The position numbers and the translations under genes are program-made. The notes under the pieces were generated by a model, which was not told the origin of the DNA, searched no databases, and saw only the letters and a list, made by a program, of their open reading frames with translations. 64,000 nucleotides of DNA, taken from positions 50,447,950 through 50,511,949 of the forward strand of contig OX465579.1 of NCBI GenBank assembly GCA_950022655.1. Reading direction: 5' to 3'. Origin of the DNA: Alentia gelatinosa (taxonomy: Eukaryota; Annelida; Polychaeta; Phyllodocida; Polynoidae). Shown here piece after piece: positions 1 to 15,100 of the stretch (positions are counted from its first letter, which is position 1; the number at the start of each line of letters is the position of its first letter).

Positions 1-121
1 GGCGTTTAATATCTTTCGTGAATATTACACGAAAAATGTAAATTAGCGCGCAATAATACAATGGATAGTGGTGAGGCTCTTCGAAAGTAGGCCACATCCG
101 GGACACTCATCACATCCCAAG
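1..121 (+). promoter_or_regulatory. SCP2 proximal upstream / 5' UTR segment
   Basis: This is the 121 bases before the SCP2 start codon, cut by the window edge. A 7 bp inverted repeat, TTTCGTG (14-20) and CACGAAA (28-34), flanks an AT-rich 7-base spacer. ACATCCGGGA (about 103-112) resembles an ETS-type core, and the ATG lies in an AAGATGGCGG context like a YY1/initiator element. No TATA box is at a sensible distance. The regulatory reading is inference from motif shape; the transcription start is not visible. Confidence 0.35.
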
Positions 122-3100
122 ATGGCGGCGCCCAGGAAAGTTTACGTTGTCGGAGTCGGAATGACCAAGGTGAAGTATTCCCTACTTTTGGTGATGACCA
201 GTCTATTCTCACCAAGAAACCACCATGGTTTAACATGAGTACCCCATTGCGAATATTGACATTTGTTAGTCATGACATTCCTGGATTTCAGTTTATGGTA
301 CGATTCTAATCGGGTCTGGGAGGTGGCAGGTGAAGAGGCGGGGCAGAGTTCACACGCTCGGGGTCATATGCACAGCTGACTAGGCTGAGCCGGTTTCGCT
401 GAGCCACGGCTATTGCAGTTTAAAGGGGATGTCCACCGGGCTCCCGATGCAAACCGATATCGACCTCCCGATACAAACCAAAATCGTAGCGGAGATCTGG
501 CCAATTTTTGTTACTATTAATTCAGTATCATTCACTCCAGAGGTCTTTGATTTTGAAATAAGAAAAATGTTGTCTTACGCTTAGTTACAGTTTGAGTTAG
601 TAGTTACGGTACTCTAGATCTAGATCTAGTCTTAATTTTAACTTTAGGCCTAAAAAAAGCATGATGAAACATTTTAATAGTTTAATAGTGTTAAAAACCA
701 TTGAAAGAGCAGTTAAATCGCGGTGTTTAACTGTATTCATATTTCATCCTACTCTGTAGGGGCACATGGACTACTGTTAAAGCATTTATTATTTATTAAT
801 TCAATCAGACGAACTCAAATACCGGTACATGTAGATCTAGGCCTAAATAAATTCTGACAATTTTTGAAGTACCGATGCCGGCAATAAAGACAGTGTAACA
901 TTTGTAACAAACTCCATCATATATTCCTCTTCCATAATAAACAACAACCAGTGCCAAAATCGAAAAGAAGGAAAACTTTTAAGTTTTAGCATTTCAGAAA
1001 ATATGATTGAAATTTTCCGAGGTATATCACTGCTCCTTTAAACTACAGTATTACAGATAAATTTATTCTCTACACGATTCTGAAGCTGTTTTAACATAGA
1101 GAATAGCGCAAAGTTGCTCAAAGGAGTTTACTGAGTATGGATCTGTGTATATAAAAAAAACCCTGAAAAATAACCCCTACCGCCTCCCCTTGCACGGACG
1201 CGATAGACCTGCCGAGCGACCGAGGCTGTGGTCGCTCCCCACGGAGATAATGCCTCCAATACACTCCCAAGTGATCTTGATCTGAGCTTTCAGAAAATGT
1301 ACAATTCCATTCTTGTTTATAAAAAATATTGTTTTGATCGCCCATCCATACTCCATGAATAGGGAAAGCAGAAAAAGTTGGCAAATGCCTGTGAGAATGG
1401 AGCATATCATAAAGGATCAATAACAAATTTAGATGTCCTTCTGCAAACACTGGCTAGCCTACTGTTTTCAACTCTCAGGATATGTCTCATAGTCCGAGAG
1501 GCGCTGACTGTCTTGCGGTCCACCAGACAGTCAGAGTCTCGTGGACTAGGTGTCTCCCAGTTTGTTTTTTTGTTGGTTTTTTTTCAAGAATTTCTTTATT
1601 GACTGAGAAGAGTACAATTGTTAAAGATCTTTGATTACATTTTAACATTTGTTCTTGTCAACAAAGGGGCCGGTGACATCAGCTGGTTTTAATAGGCCTG
1701 TTTCCACTGGCTGGGGATGCGCCTTATCTGCTTGGTTATGCAATGCGTGCGGCCAAACATAGCCCTGGCAACGCATACTTTAGCATTGGATCACTGAATG
1801 TATAAGTGTAATACGTTTATAATACCCATGCACATTATTTCCATAAATAAAAGAGATTGCATCATATTCTATGGTATTCCAGCTCCAATATGGTCTGCCG
1901 CCGCAGCCGCTCATATTGTGATCAACCCTTTGAAGGAAACCTTTTACCTCACCTATCTTCAAAGGTCGATTCTGAAGCTATTTATTGGAATATCAAGGCA
2001 ATATCAAGGTTGTCATATTAAAGGGCTTGATGAGATCTAACACATGCATATAAGATATCAATGATTAGATTGAGAAAAAAATAATGGTTTGGTCATGTGA
2101 AATTAAAGCCCAACTTTAGAGGCATTTTATGGTATCAAGATCAAGTTGCACATAAAAATAACTAGTTTGCACATGTTCTACGGTTAAAAATGGCATAGAA
2201 TATGCCTAAACATTTCCATTTAGTAATGGCCCACTATGTTTTATAAGCAGCCCCAACATCCTCACATATACAATATACCAACATTGACCTTTGACCTTAA
2301 AATGACCTTGACCTTGGAAAGGGTCATCTCATGCATGGTCACATCCGCCTTATGATGACCTTCAATCCACTTTTTAAATCATATTTCTAGCTTCAATAGT
2401 TCATGAACTTTTCAGCTCGCAGGCTAGGTCCTTACTGGGGGGCCGGTGGCTGCAGAGTGAACGAGCCGGTTGGCTTGGGGTGCCTACAGCCACCCCTGGC
2501 TGAAACCTATGGTGGCGCCCCCTCACATTAATTCTATTAACTACGATAGTTCATAACCAATTGTGGCAGAACAATAGGCTGAATTCTAGGTCTTTGAATG
2601 GCCATAACTTTGCTTTAAATTGGCATAAAGACTTCATTCAAAAAGAAAAATCAATCAGTTTTGCAAGATCTATCCATAGATCACTAGCTAGAGTGCATAG
2701 AACCAAGTCCTAAAAATTAGGTAAGTGCCTAGATGTATCATACATGCATATCACCTCAATGATACCATAAATATGCCTTAGATAACACAGGGACACCTTA
2801 ACTGGATATACACTAATACATTGACAGTCCTAGCTATAACATGCTTATCTTTTTCCAAGTTGACACCACTGTCTAGTGCGTATTTTTCTAGGTTTTGAAT
2901 AATCACGTGCATATTTGCTGCGATGCACCTTGAGGTGTTTGCTTTGGAGCAAGTATATATACACACGATATCATGAATTAGTACACATGCTATTGCGTGC
3001 TACATATCGCGACAGAGAAGGTACAACCATAGAGTATATATACTCGTTCGTACAACATATCACAACACTGTACGATATAACAAGATGTATCATGGCAAAT

Positions 3101-6100
3101 CCATCGCGTTGGTGGAACCAACCCTTTACAGAATCCCCGGTTACTGGGGTGTGGTAGGCACCCACTGCTTCCATACTTTTCCAACCCTTTTTGGCCGGCA
3201 CCTGCTTGAGTCTTACTGATCTATAAGGGAATTCTACACAGGCTTGCAATGCCCCCTTTCTCTAAGTAGTTGTTTTAGGAATAACTGGTCTGGTTCCTAA
3301 TAATGTCTGGCTCGACACAATACTAGTTGATTTCCTGTTACTTTGCGGATTCTGAAAACTTTAGAATTTTTACAAAGAACAGAACTAGGGGGACAAATAC
3401 AATGGCTTTATATGATAAGTTGGCCTATTGTCCTTGGTACAAAGTTTGGATGTTTGTACCTTATCATCATCTAGCTATCTAGTCTCCACCATAGCGTGAG
3501 CTTTCATGACCATAGTACAACAACGCTATCGTGGCAGTCGTAACTATATGTTAGATATGAAACCTATCGCAACAGTTGCAAATGCACTGTACATTCGTTC
3601 ACTGGACCCATGTGGAAAGTAGTTGACAGTAATTACTTATGAACTATTCGAAAAACAACATTCTCGAGAAATTGATAAGCATTGAAATATATGCCCCCCC
3701 CCCCCCCGAATCAGAATCTGCTTAATGGAATTTCTGGAGAAGAAAGTGTAGTTAATACAATGCACACCTCGTAAGCCCATTGTATACGCCATCTTAAATG
3801 TTCCTACTAACTTTAAAGTCATTGTTGGGGTTGTTGGGGAAGACTTGTTGTGAAGGTCAATGATATGCGCTGTGAATTGAAAATTCGCCTAAACTGTTAG
3901 ATTATAACTTTAGATTTTATGCCCTGCTTCCTCAAATTAACCATTAGTAGAAACCGAACGAGACTTGTCAGTGTTTATGCCACGACGGGAAAGTCGTGTA
4001 TTACTACGCGAAGCGTTAGTTGAGCGTATTGAGGAACATACCTGACCATTAAACAATATTGCCATTAAACAATTAATAACACTACTTCCGCATTTGTCCA
4101 CAGAATTCCTAAGTCTACATGAGCAATGTGTTGGACACTAAAGTCTGAGGGCTGCCTCATTTTGGGGTTGAGTGTAGAGTCCATGTATCCCATGCTTACC
4201 CCTCCACCTACCCCACTCCTTTTCGCCACGATATAGGATTCCCCGGCCTGTCTGGCGTAAGGGGAAGTCCAAAGATTTCCAAGTAGTATTCCTAATTATC
4301 TCCATAATCAAAGACCTCAGGTTGAGTGTGATGCCCCAACCGCGGAACACAGACTCGCACGGGTAGGAGAATCTACACTGCTAGTCGAGTGTCATTCCTG
4401 TCGTCGAACCTAACCGCCTCAGCAGATCACCCAGGGTACAGCTGTCCAATCTGACTGAGTTGTGAGCTCTATTTGTAGGGTAAGGTCAATGGTCTTACAA
4501 CTGCAGCCTGTCTTTGGTTTTATAATAACTTAACATTTTCCGACCTGACACCTCATTTCCTTTCCGGCAAATCACAGGTGTACTACTACCTTTGTTCTGG
4601 ACATACTGACTTATATTCCTAAACCAGAATATATTTACAATCTGACAACTTATACTGGACCGTTCTAAGGTTTTCTGAGACCGTATTATCATGAGTTAAG
4701 AGAGTAATGATATTGCTGATATCTCCAGCTCATCATCCTTCACTTTCCCCCTATTGTACATACTGGAAGATGCTTATTGTTCCTGACGAGACCAATACTA
4801 AAGTATCGATAAAGCACGATGAAAACCTGCAAAGCAGAAGACGGCTTGAACATATACATTTTCTTTATTGCTCAATAAAAAGATTGAAAAAATTCAATGA
4901 ATTTATTAATTTTCTTGTTTTTTTCTCCAAATAATTTAGTTTGAAAAACCTGGTCGCCGTGATGATTTCGACTACCCAGAAATGGCATTGGAAGCAGGTA
5001 TGTGGATTATAAGTACATGTATTCATGTAGAGCAATCATAATTAGTAAGAAATAGTATTGCTCTAACTAAGTGAACATATGCATAGATAAGGGCTCTTAT
5101 TAAGTTGTGGTCTTTTTGAAGTAGCATAAATTTTACATACATTGCCTTGATTGTTATTCCACACCATTTAGGTTGGGAGATCACTAGTACTCTAGATATT
5201 GAATTGATTTTCTATTTTTAAAATGAGTCAACGTCGGTTTTCTCGCAAATATTGTCTTATTTGCCTACTTTTCGTAAAATAGTGTTTCATCTATATCTGA
5301 TCAATTGAATAAAGGTATCATTGTCAATCGTCAACAGTTGGAGAATGCACATGCTGGTATTTCACATGAAGCTGATATCATCATCCTGTTTATTTTTGTA
5401 TTCTATGTTTGTGTTTGTTAAAGGAACAAAGGCACTGAAATCGGCTGGTATTACATATGATAAAGTGGAACATGCGGCGGTATCATATGTATATGGTAAG
5501 ACCTCCAAATAATTCAGATACCTCGTAAAAGTTGAAAAAAAAAAATTGAGTTCTCTGATTGCATATATACTTGTTGATATGTTTATCACGACATGTCGCT
5601 GTTGTTTCTTGGTTACAGCAGGGATTTAAGTTTTCATATGTATATATATTCCTGGTATCCGAAATTCCAAGGTTATCATCAATAAGGATAAAAACTCAGG
5701 AATATCTATAAATTTACAAGCCACGCTCCGAAACAGCTTTAGCAATGTGTTAACTCATTTAAGTACGACATGTGAGCTCTACTGCTATTCACTAGCCGTA
5801 GCTTTTAAAACTCACTACGAAAATGGGCTGTCCATAAATGACGTCATGCTATTTTTTACTCATGTTTTTCTTTTCCGATTTTTCACCCAGTCCTGACTTT
5901 CAGCCCTAGTGTAGAAAAGTCTTCTCTTTCTATGATAGACAGGGACGGGGCGGCTCATTATCGGTAGCAAACAACTTGTCAACGATTTGATATGTAATTA
6001 TGGTATAACTCCGGCTCTGTAGACAATTCTTTATTAGCTGCTGTTAAATAAAGATGCCTTAAAAGTTATTGCGATATCTTTGTATCTTGTAACAGGTGAC

Positions 6101-9100
6101 ACTACCTGTGGTCAGAGAGCTCTCTATCAACTAGGAATGACTGGCATACCTGTCTACAATGTACGTCAATTTTCCAGAATCATTTATGAAAATCGTGGTA
6201 CTTTTGTTTCTTGCTATTCTACATTAGTTTCCCAAAATCATTTGTAATTTTGAAAAGGTGGTAATAATCCTCTTAAACTCCCAAAGGAGAACTATAAAAC
6301 TTTGAACGGTATAATAGTCCCTTGTGAACTGTTTGTATTATAATAGCTTGCCAACGTTTCGTGTCAGCAACGACTCTTCATCAGGGAATAAAATAAAGAA
6401 TTGTAATTTTGTACTGACAATGTAGGTCGAGTTCTCAACATTATTTTTAAAATTGGTGGTGTTTGTGCACTGACATAATTTCAGTCTAATATGATTAATC
6501 AAATGGATTAAATTGCAGTATAGTTGATTCGATTTACACATTTCCGTCAATAGTAACGAATCTAGTCCTAAATACTAAAATGTTGCCAATGGATGGGGCT
6601 TAAACAATATTACAGCAAATTTTAAAAAATGTCATTACAAGATTGTTTGTATTCATATAGCTACCATACCGAATAATAACACAAATTGTACCTCCGAGGT
6701 ACCCAGTTGAGTCTAGACTCATAAAGAACAACATTCCCTAAGCACTACTTGGTAAGTACTTCGGGTAAGCTTCCATAAGATAACAGTTTTATCTAACCAC
6801 CTATTTGTGTACGTGATGCCCAGTACTTATTAACTAAAGATTACTCTGTTCGCAGGTAAATAATGCGTGTTCCTCTGGATCCACGGCCCTCATGATGGCG
6901 CGGCAGCTTGTTGAAGGAGGTGACCAGACATTTCTTAAATATAGCCATGATTGGCATATCTTTACTAAGGTTTCTGAAATAATATAGTGATTTAACACAG
7001 CCCAATTCATGAATAATGAACCTATTAGCAAGTATTCATAGGTATCCAATATAAAATTATTTGTAGTTTATCACATAGCAACCTCGAGTCTACCAAGTTG
7101 AATTGATTGTTGATTTTATTACAAGATACAGTTTCTGTGGTTATTCCCTGACCAGGGTTCGGTTGTCCTGGACATTTGATTTAAGTGTTATGCATTTGCT
7201 GACTGAGTATTTCTTAGAATCCAATAGTGATTGAAGTTCTTTTGGAAATTAGGTCTTGCTGAATGCACTATGGCCCTTGGTTTCGAGAAGATGGAGAGGG
7301 GATCTTTGTCCCAGAAGGTATTACCCAAGACAGTTTTGTACACCTTGAGAGTGGATAGTGGACTATAACGTCTTTGAAATTCGATTGAATAAGAGCAGCA
7401 TTAAGAGCATGTTTTTAATCTATAATGATGCAAGTTTCTATACTCGGTAGAACGAAAAAAAGAACATTTTCCATTTGTAGTAAAATTACGGTGTATAAAA
7501 TAGTCATTATGATATAACTGACGTGGCTTTTAACGTTACCTGTCCCTAACCAGAAAAATATTCTCTTTCTATAATATCAAAATGGACACTTGCTCGTCTC
7601 ACGCAATTCAAAATAGTTCTAATGATGAGAGGATTAAGTAGGTCTTGTCAGTAGCCTTGTCAGATTATTAGGGCACCGTATTTGGCAGACGAGCCTCTTA
7701 TTACATTGTGATGTTGTTCCTCAAGTACCAAGACCGGACAAGCCCGATGGACAAACACGTGCAGGTGATGGCGGATCTGTTTGACATCACTGCGTCCCCA
7801 ATTACTGCTCAGATGTTCGGCAACGCTGGTCGCGAGCACATGAAGAAGTATGGTAAATAAAAGCTTACACTAATACAAACTCGTCATGGGACTCCTCATG
7901 AGTTTATGATCAATATCGATGCTGAGGAGTCGAGGCGGAAACTTTTTTTTTTTTTATTGCATCCGATGCAATAACAGATTGTATTTTCAAAATCAAAATA
8001 ACAAACATGTACATCAATAAATCAATTTAAATGAGCATTGGCATTACAGTTAGAATTCCATTCTTTTTCAAAATAATCATTATAAACAATTTTTAATCAC
8101 CTCGAAAAGACCACACATCTTCAAATAAATCTAAGTATTCAGGCCAAGGGCCAAGGTCAGGTAACAGAGGGCACCACCAGTAAAAAAACTTAATGGAAAA
8201 TGGGTGTACTGTAGGCCAGGAAGGCATATAAGGTTGGATCCGGTTTTTTTTAAATTGTTCCCGAAAAATATCTTAAGATTGACTTGTGCTGCATATCTAA
8301 TTAGTTGTTTTTTTTAATCTAATGAGTTTAAGTAAGCATTTGTTTTTATATAACAAAAGAAAAACATTCATTGAAATAAACATATCAAAGTATTGCATCA
8401 TTTCCAAATAAGCCTATTTTCTATAAACGATATTCAACATGTCATAAGCCACTTGTAGGGAGTTTTAAATGCGTCCATCCGTTCAATGATTCTATATCAA
8501 AATGCACACTTAGCTCTTGTTTATCTAAAATTGTAGATGTGATTGAAATCTCCAGATATTAGATAGTGCCTCTGACTCAGAAAAACTCCACAACAAACTT
8601 TAATCATTTCATTGTTAACGTCTTGCAGGAACAAAGCCCGAACACTTTGCCAAGATCGCATACAAGAACCACCTACACTCCGTCAATAATCCGTATGTAT
8701 ATTTTCAACTATGAACTATATTGTTTATTTTCCAGTTTACAACCGCAGAAGCATTGACTGAGCGTAACATCAAAACCTTAATCATAATACAAAGAAATAT
8801 ACGCAATAAATTAATCAATATATAGTAGTAAAATCCAGAGTATTTCTGGTATATTGTAGAAGGTAAGAGAATGTGGAATATTACAATCTTGCGTATATCT
8901 GAGTGGTAATTGTAGTAAACTCCAAAACTTGGCTTATAGACAAGAGACGACTGAAAAAAGTTTTAAAGTCCCATATGGGCTATGTATTTAACTCACTGTG
9001 TATATCTAGTGATGCGTGTCAGAAAACTAGACAAGAGATAACACTTTCACATACAGTAAATCATGACCAATAGTTAACATTCATTATCTTATGAAAAAGA

Positions 9101-12100
9101 AATAAAACTTTTAGTCCTTTGTATAGATGGGAATCCTGATAGAAAAGTAGACTGAACAAACACAAAAAGATTATGTGGTGAGACTTGCATATTATATTAT
9201 AATGTGTGGTAGAAGTTTAGAAAAAAAATTTGGTATGTGCATGGGAATTTGTGGTGTATATTTATTTTCGGAGGTGGGGTGGTGCAGTATTGATATGCAA
9301 GTTTCTGTTGCGTTAAACGTCCAAGTTCCATTCGTTCCTTTTGTATATACTTATTGTCTGTCACCAGATTTCTTTTTCTATTTAATCGAACGGCCCAAAA
9401 ATATTGACATATTATATCCTAATAGAGCACTGCATCAAATCCCTCAGGTGAGACATTTGGAAGTAAACTGCCGTGAATTCCCGCGTGTAAACCAAACCCC
9501 TGGTGCGTTGTATAGTATTCGCCCAAACTCGGGGTGTTTCTTATACCCGGCTTTTTCCTGAGGACAATTGAGAATTTTTAGGGGTACCAGTGGAAATGCC
9601 TTCAAATCAAAGGATATGTGATTTATTATAATATAACTGAATAATTATACATATATGTATATTTTCTTTATAAAGAACACAACTTTTTTTCAACAAATAT
9701 TATTGCACTCTGGGAGGCTGAAACTACATTTTCCCGCTGGAAATAACAAGGTATTTGGGATTTAGGGGGGATGCTTGGATGGAGGTGTGTCTTATAGTGC
9801 GTCTTATACGTAATTTTTTTCCTGAAACACTAAACCCCCAGGTGCATTTCATATGTAGGAATTTACGGTATATCTAATTGTGATTCAGCTACGCGCAGTT
9901 CCAGAAGGAGTACAGTATGGAGGAAATCCTCAAGGGCCCCATGGTGTACGAACCATTGACCAAACTTCAGTGCTGGTGAATTTTGATTTCTCTACTTGAT
10001 ATACCTAGTTTACCTCATATGTTATAAATCATTTGCCGAGTAATAAGTACACTAATTGAAAATCACACAAATGGCAATAGCCCTCTTGAAAAGGGAAATA
10101 TTGGGTAGCAGTAACAAGTTATATAATGTATTCTTCTAAGGATTTTCTTGATTGAAGATTATTGCTAGTATATATTATGTGTCTGATAGGCGGACTGGTG
10201 TGTTTGATTAGTATTGTTGAAGCCTGGTGATCTGTTTATTACATTATTGTGTATGTTGATATATTATGAAAATATGGCTAAATGTTTGATAGCCGGTGGA
10301 CGCATTGGTCTAAGTACATATAGAAATATGATTTCTATTTTGGTCAGAAGGTTATAAGCCAATATACCATCCTATAGACGTATGTCATATATGACCTGGA
10401 ATTTTAATAAAAGCTTGATTTCGTATTAACCTGACCTTTTAGTAGTATACTCGTTTTTAAGAGTTAACTTTTAGAAGAGACCACAGTCTCCCCCCCCCCC
10501 CCCCCATTTCTGTACTACTATTAAAGAGCGGAACAGAGTGACATTGTCTATCAGTGATGGTGAGGGATGATGACAATTAGTACTAGCTGGAGCTGTCATT
10601 AGTCGAAGCATGAATGATAATATGACTATATATTTATCACCATACTATCAAGAAACGTCACGAAATTTGAAATGATTGTTTATATGGTGTGAGTCGTCCT
10701 TGCGGAATTATATCACGAAGTGGAGCTGCAGCAGAAGGCAGCAAACGCTACATAAACTTTTATATGAAATTGAGTGACTAGCTTTTATCCTACCCTGTCA
10801 CATATTTTATAAATGCATATGTGACCCGTGGCATATAGATATTTTATGGCATAATTGTGGCATAGTCATACAATGTTTAGTCTGTCAAGATTTATGTGAG
10901 GGGTAGGATAAAGTCTTGAATGTGATGACAATTTGGCTAATTACTACTATTGCTAAATTTCCATACAGCCCAACATCGGATGGCTCAGCGTGTGCCATCT
11001 TGGCAAGTGAAGCCTTTGTGAAGAAACACGGTTTGGAAGCACAGGCAGTAGAAATTGCAGGCCAAGCCATGGCGACTGACTTACCCAGCACCTTCACTGA
11101 CAAAAGCTGCATGAAGATGGTAACACCAATTTAAGAATTGGTTATTAGCAGGTGGACGGTTGGTCTTTAGGTTATGGCTATAGCCTACTGTAGTACAACT
11201 GCTTGTAGAGTCACTAAGTGACCTGACCACATTTTTGCCTTTTATAGATAACTAAGTACAGATAGGAATATAATTTCTGTTTTGGACAGAAGGTTTTATG
11301 GTGGTACAATGCCTTACAGTTTTGATATTTAGTATTTTGGTATGGATTTTAAAAAAATAGTGAATTCAGTTTGGGGGGGACTTCAGTAGTCACAGGTCCA
11401 TTTTTAAGAACTCCTTTATGCACATATTTCTACCCCTTAAACTGGTTCGATCATAATATAATATGCCTCATTTGAAAGAGAATAAAAAACAGTAGGTGCT
11501 AGGAAGTGGAATTTTCTAGGTGGATTCTATATTTACTGAGATATTCAAGTATTTGTTAAAAGTGGGGGGGATGTTCAGTGAAATTAGCATACTCAAACAC
11601 AAGTTTACTCAATATTGATTTACATTTAGCAGGGATGCCAGTTTGTAGGATTTTGCCTACATGTAGGATTTTCATTTAAGTCTAAATGAGATTTCAAGAA
11701 ATTGTATATATCTTGAGAACAATATTGACTCCAGGTTCCCTAAAATCTAAATCTTAGATAAGCATGTTCTATAATCTTTCAAAATTCTGAATCAGCACAC
11801 TCAGTTAGAGGCCCTATGGATCCCAGTGCTCCAAACTAGAGCTGTAGGATGGTTAGCCTGGCAGCCTGGCCTAGTTAGACTATAGGCCAGGTAACGGGTT
11901 CCATTTTTATGGTGCATTATTGGTAACGCTGTTGCATTGTGGGATTGCGCCACCTTAGTCTCTTTCACGACCGCTTGGGGCCTCCTCGAGCCGTGAACAC
12001 GCCGTCTGGTGAATGGTGGCCGCACTACAGGCTAGCGCCACCTTGGCAGACCTAGAGCAGACGACACAACGTACACTGCACCACTGAAGCGCTGCAGTGT

Positions 12101-15100
12101 GATCAGGGACCCGTTTCAATAGTCTGTAGGACGTCCGTTATTGGGTGTAGTGACGCGATAGCGACAAGTTGCGTTGCAGTAGTTTAGTGACAAGCCATTC
12201 CGGGAGTCCTTTTTACAGACAGGCGCTAATAGTGGCTTGTACCATTTCAGAAGTGGCTGTCAGTCACTAAAAGGGTCACTATAGTGTCTATAATAGCGAG
12301 AGGGTATACCCTCTCGCTTCTATTGTCACAAACGTGTAACTTCACTTTCCATAGGAATTAAGCTGTGAAACTTTAACCCCAGTTAGGGACACATACAACT
12401 TATAAACGTGCCAAATATTAAGGAGATCGGCTCATGCAATCTAGAGATATTCACATTTGAAATTTTGTCATAACAAGTGTTGCTCTGGTGGCCAGTGTAG
12501 AATTATTCATGGCTGTCTCTAACTTATGCAGTGACCTTCACTTTGATGGCACTTGTTCCCGGTATGACATAAGTATGTGATGTGGGGTACCCAACATGTT
12601 TTTCTGCTAGCTGTCCCAAACAAGGGACACATCCACAATAGTGACAAGACACACCTCCCCTTTAGTGACATGCCTATTGCAACGAGACTAAACTTTTTCT
12701 GTTATTCAAGTCACTATTGGCGTCACTAAACATGTCACTAAGTGGTTTAGTGACCCATTCTATTGAAACGGGCCCCTGGGGCCCGTTTCAATAGAATGGG
12801 TCACTAAACCACTTAGTGACATGTTTAGTGACTCAAATAGTGACAGGAATAGTGACAAAATTTTATTCTCGTTGCAAAAGGCATGTCACTATTGGGGTGG
12901 TGTGTCCGTTCACTATTGGTGACATAGTGACATTGCTGCCTGGGCCTTACAATGGATGGTGTTACTGCTATCGGGAACAAGTGGTGTCAAGGTGAAGGTC
13001 ACTGGATAAATTAGCGACTGCGCTTGAGTAATTTTACACTGGACACCAGAGCAGCATTTTCTCTGACAAAATTCAAATGTGAATATTGTTGGATTGCATG
13101 GACCGATATCCTTCATATTTTGCATGTTCATAAGTTGTATGTGTCCCTAACTGGGGTTAAAGTTTCATAGCTTTATGCCTATGGTAAGTAAAGTTATGTG
13201 TTTGTGACATCAAAAACGAGAGGGTATACCCTCTCGCTATTATAGACACTATAGTGACCCTTTTAGTGACCGGACAGCCACTTCTGAAATGGTACAAGCC
13301 ACTATTTGCGGCTGTCTCTTACCCTATGTCCCACAAACGGTTGTCCCTTAACTATTGCAACGCGAAGTACCGCTATTGTGTCACTAAACCCAATAACGGA
13401 CGTCCTACAGACTATTGAAACGGGTCCCTGTTCTCGTGAGACAGCGGCGCGACAGCTGGCGAGTTGATTGGCTGGGTTCCGCCTGTGGTATATCTCCGCC
13501 GAGACCCCTAGCGGATACCCCGGGAACCAGCGTAGCGAGTTGAAGGTCGTACCAGCGTGACGTCAGAACCCGTTACCTGCCCCTTATTCATATGGGCAGG
13601 GAACCAGTCCATAGGATGGTAGGATTCCTGTAGGAAATGCTCCTACGGACAAGGGCAAACTAAAATACTGACATCTGATTGGCTTAAAATGTGTCATGTG
13701 AGAATAGAGTTATTAAAGCATTACCAAGTCTAAAAGAAAATATCAAAGGAATGCCTAATGAACTTGTAAAGATATTTTGCAGAATATAGAACTTACAGTG
13801 TGCGGTATTCCTTCTTAAATGATTTTCTTTTAAATGTACCCCATTTAGTGCAGAACTACTCATACACCTACTCTCATAGCAGACATCTAGATGTCCTATA
13901 ATGCCAGTCCATGCCCAAGGATCTGCTAGGAGAGTGATGGGATTCCCCACACACCATGTGCGTTTTAGATGATACATAGACTGGCCCCAATCCCCATGTA
14001 GGATTTTTTCCTGACCCCAACTGGCATCCCTGATTTAGCATTAGTGTAACATTTACCTTCTCCATATGTGGCACTGACAGTTGCTTACACCCTAGAAAGT
14101 GTCATTATTAAGGTGAAATCTATATTTGATGTGCTATTCATGTATTTTTGCCAAATCTCATAATGGGAAGGGGGGGGAGGCAGAAGGTGTATGAGAAGAT
14201 ATTTTATTCATCATGTTTACACACAAACAGAAGTCAAAATGGTTCATAACTTTGTTTTAGGAATGAGTCAAGACCCAGTCAAATGATATTGTTTTGTAAA
14301 ATCATTTGTAATGTCATTTACCACCAGATATTGGCTTGACTTACTTTATTGGTGTACATGGGAATAGAGTTTTTCCCCCCAGTTTGAGCCACATGGTCAG
14401 AGGGAAGGTCTGTGTGCACTCATCCATGAAGGTGAAACTGAATAACGTTTCCTATGTACTCAGGTCATTCTTGATTGGCAATTGAATCCCCTAAATATAA
14501 GTGTGCATTGACCCATGAACTGCTGAGTTCACAGAGTAGTAGGGCTTTAAATATCCAATCAATGCAGGGCCTTCCCTATTCATAGATGGCCTCCCTCCCT
14601 CCCTCCCTCCCTCCCTCCCTCCCTCCCTCCCTCACTCCTTTCTCACTCCTTTCTCCCTCCCTCCCTCCCTCTGTATTGAGTAAACGCGTCCACCTGCTCA
14701 TTTGGTCTTTTAAGGCCAATATTTCTATTTGATAATGCACTCTTAGCTCTTGTTTTTTACCAAACTATCACGAGGCAAATTACATCGGTGTACATTGGGA
14801 GCATTCCCTACTGCGCTACGTACCCCCCCCCCCCCCCCCCCAAACACACGAATAGATGTATGAAAGGCATTGGTCTTAGAGAAATAGATTTATAACATAT
14901 TTTGATTTAAATGTGTCCACCCGCTCTTGTGGCCTTTCAAGGCCAATATTTCTCATTGGAAATACACACTTAGCTCATGTTTCATTTAGTGACAAAAATT
15001 GTGCACATTTATTTTACTGCATCCAAATTAAGAAGGTAGTCAATTCTGTAAAGAGGGTGATTTTGGGGCCAATTTTTCCCTGAAGTTTGCGTTGGTACAC

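Larger units (their letters stand above)
11630..14032. mobile_element. Outer TIR element with 6 bp ATTTAG flanks
   Basis: The left end CAGGGATGCCAGTT (11,630-11,643) is matched by its inverted copy AACTGGCATCCCTG (14,019-14,032). Both ends abut ATTTAG (11,624-11,629 and 14,033-14,038), which reads as a target-site duplication. GTAGGATTTT occurs near both ends. The 2.4 kb length comes mostly from two further elements nested inside. No transposase is present, so it is non-autonomous. CAGGG-type ends suggest hAT, but a 6 bp duplication is not the hAT 8 bp, so superfamily is left open. Confidence 0.65.

Noticed and set aside
9175..9561. 128-codon open frame in SCP2 intron 8
   Set aside because: AT-rich, no domain or splice support, and wholly within an intron with good GT-AG borders.
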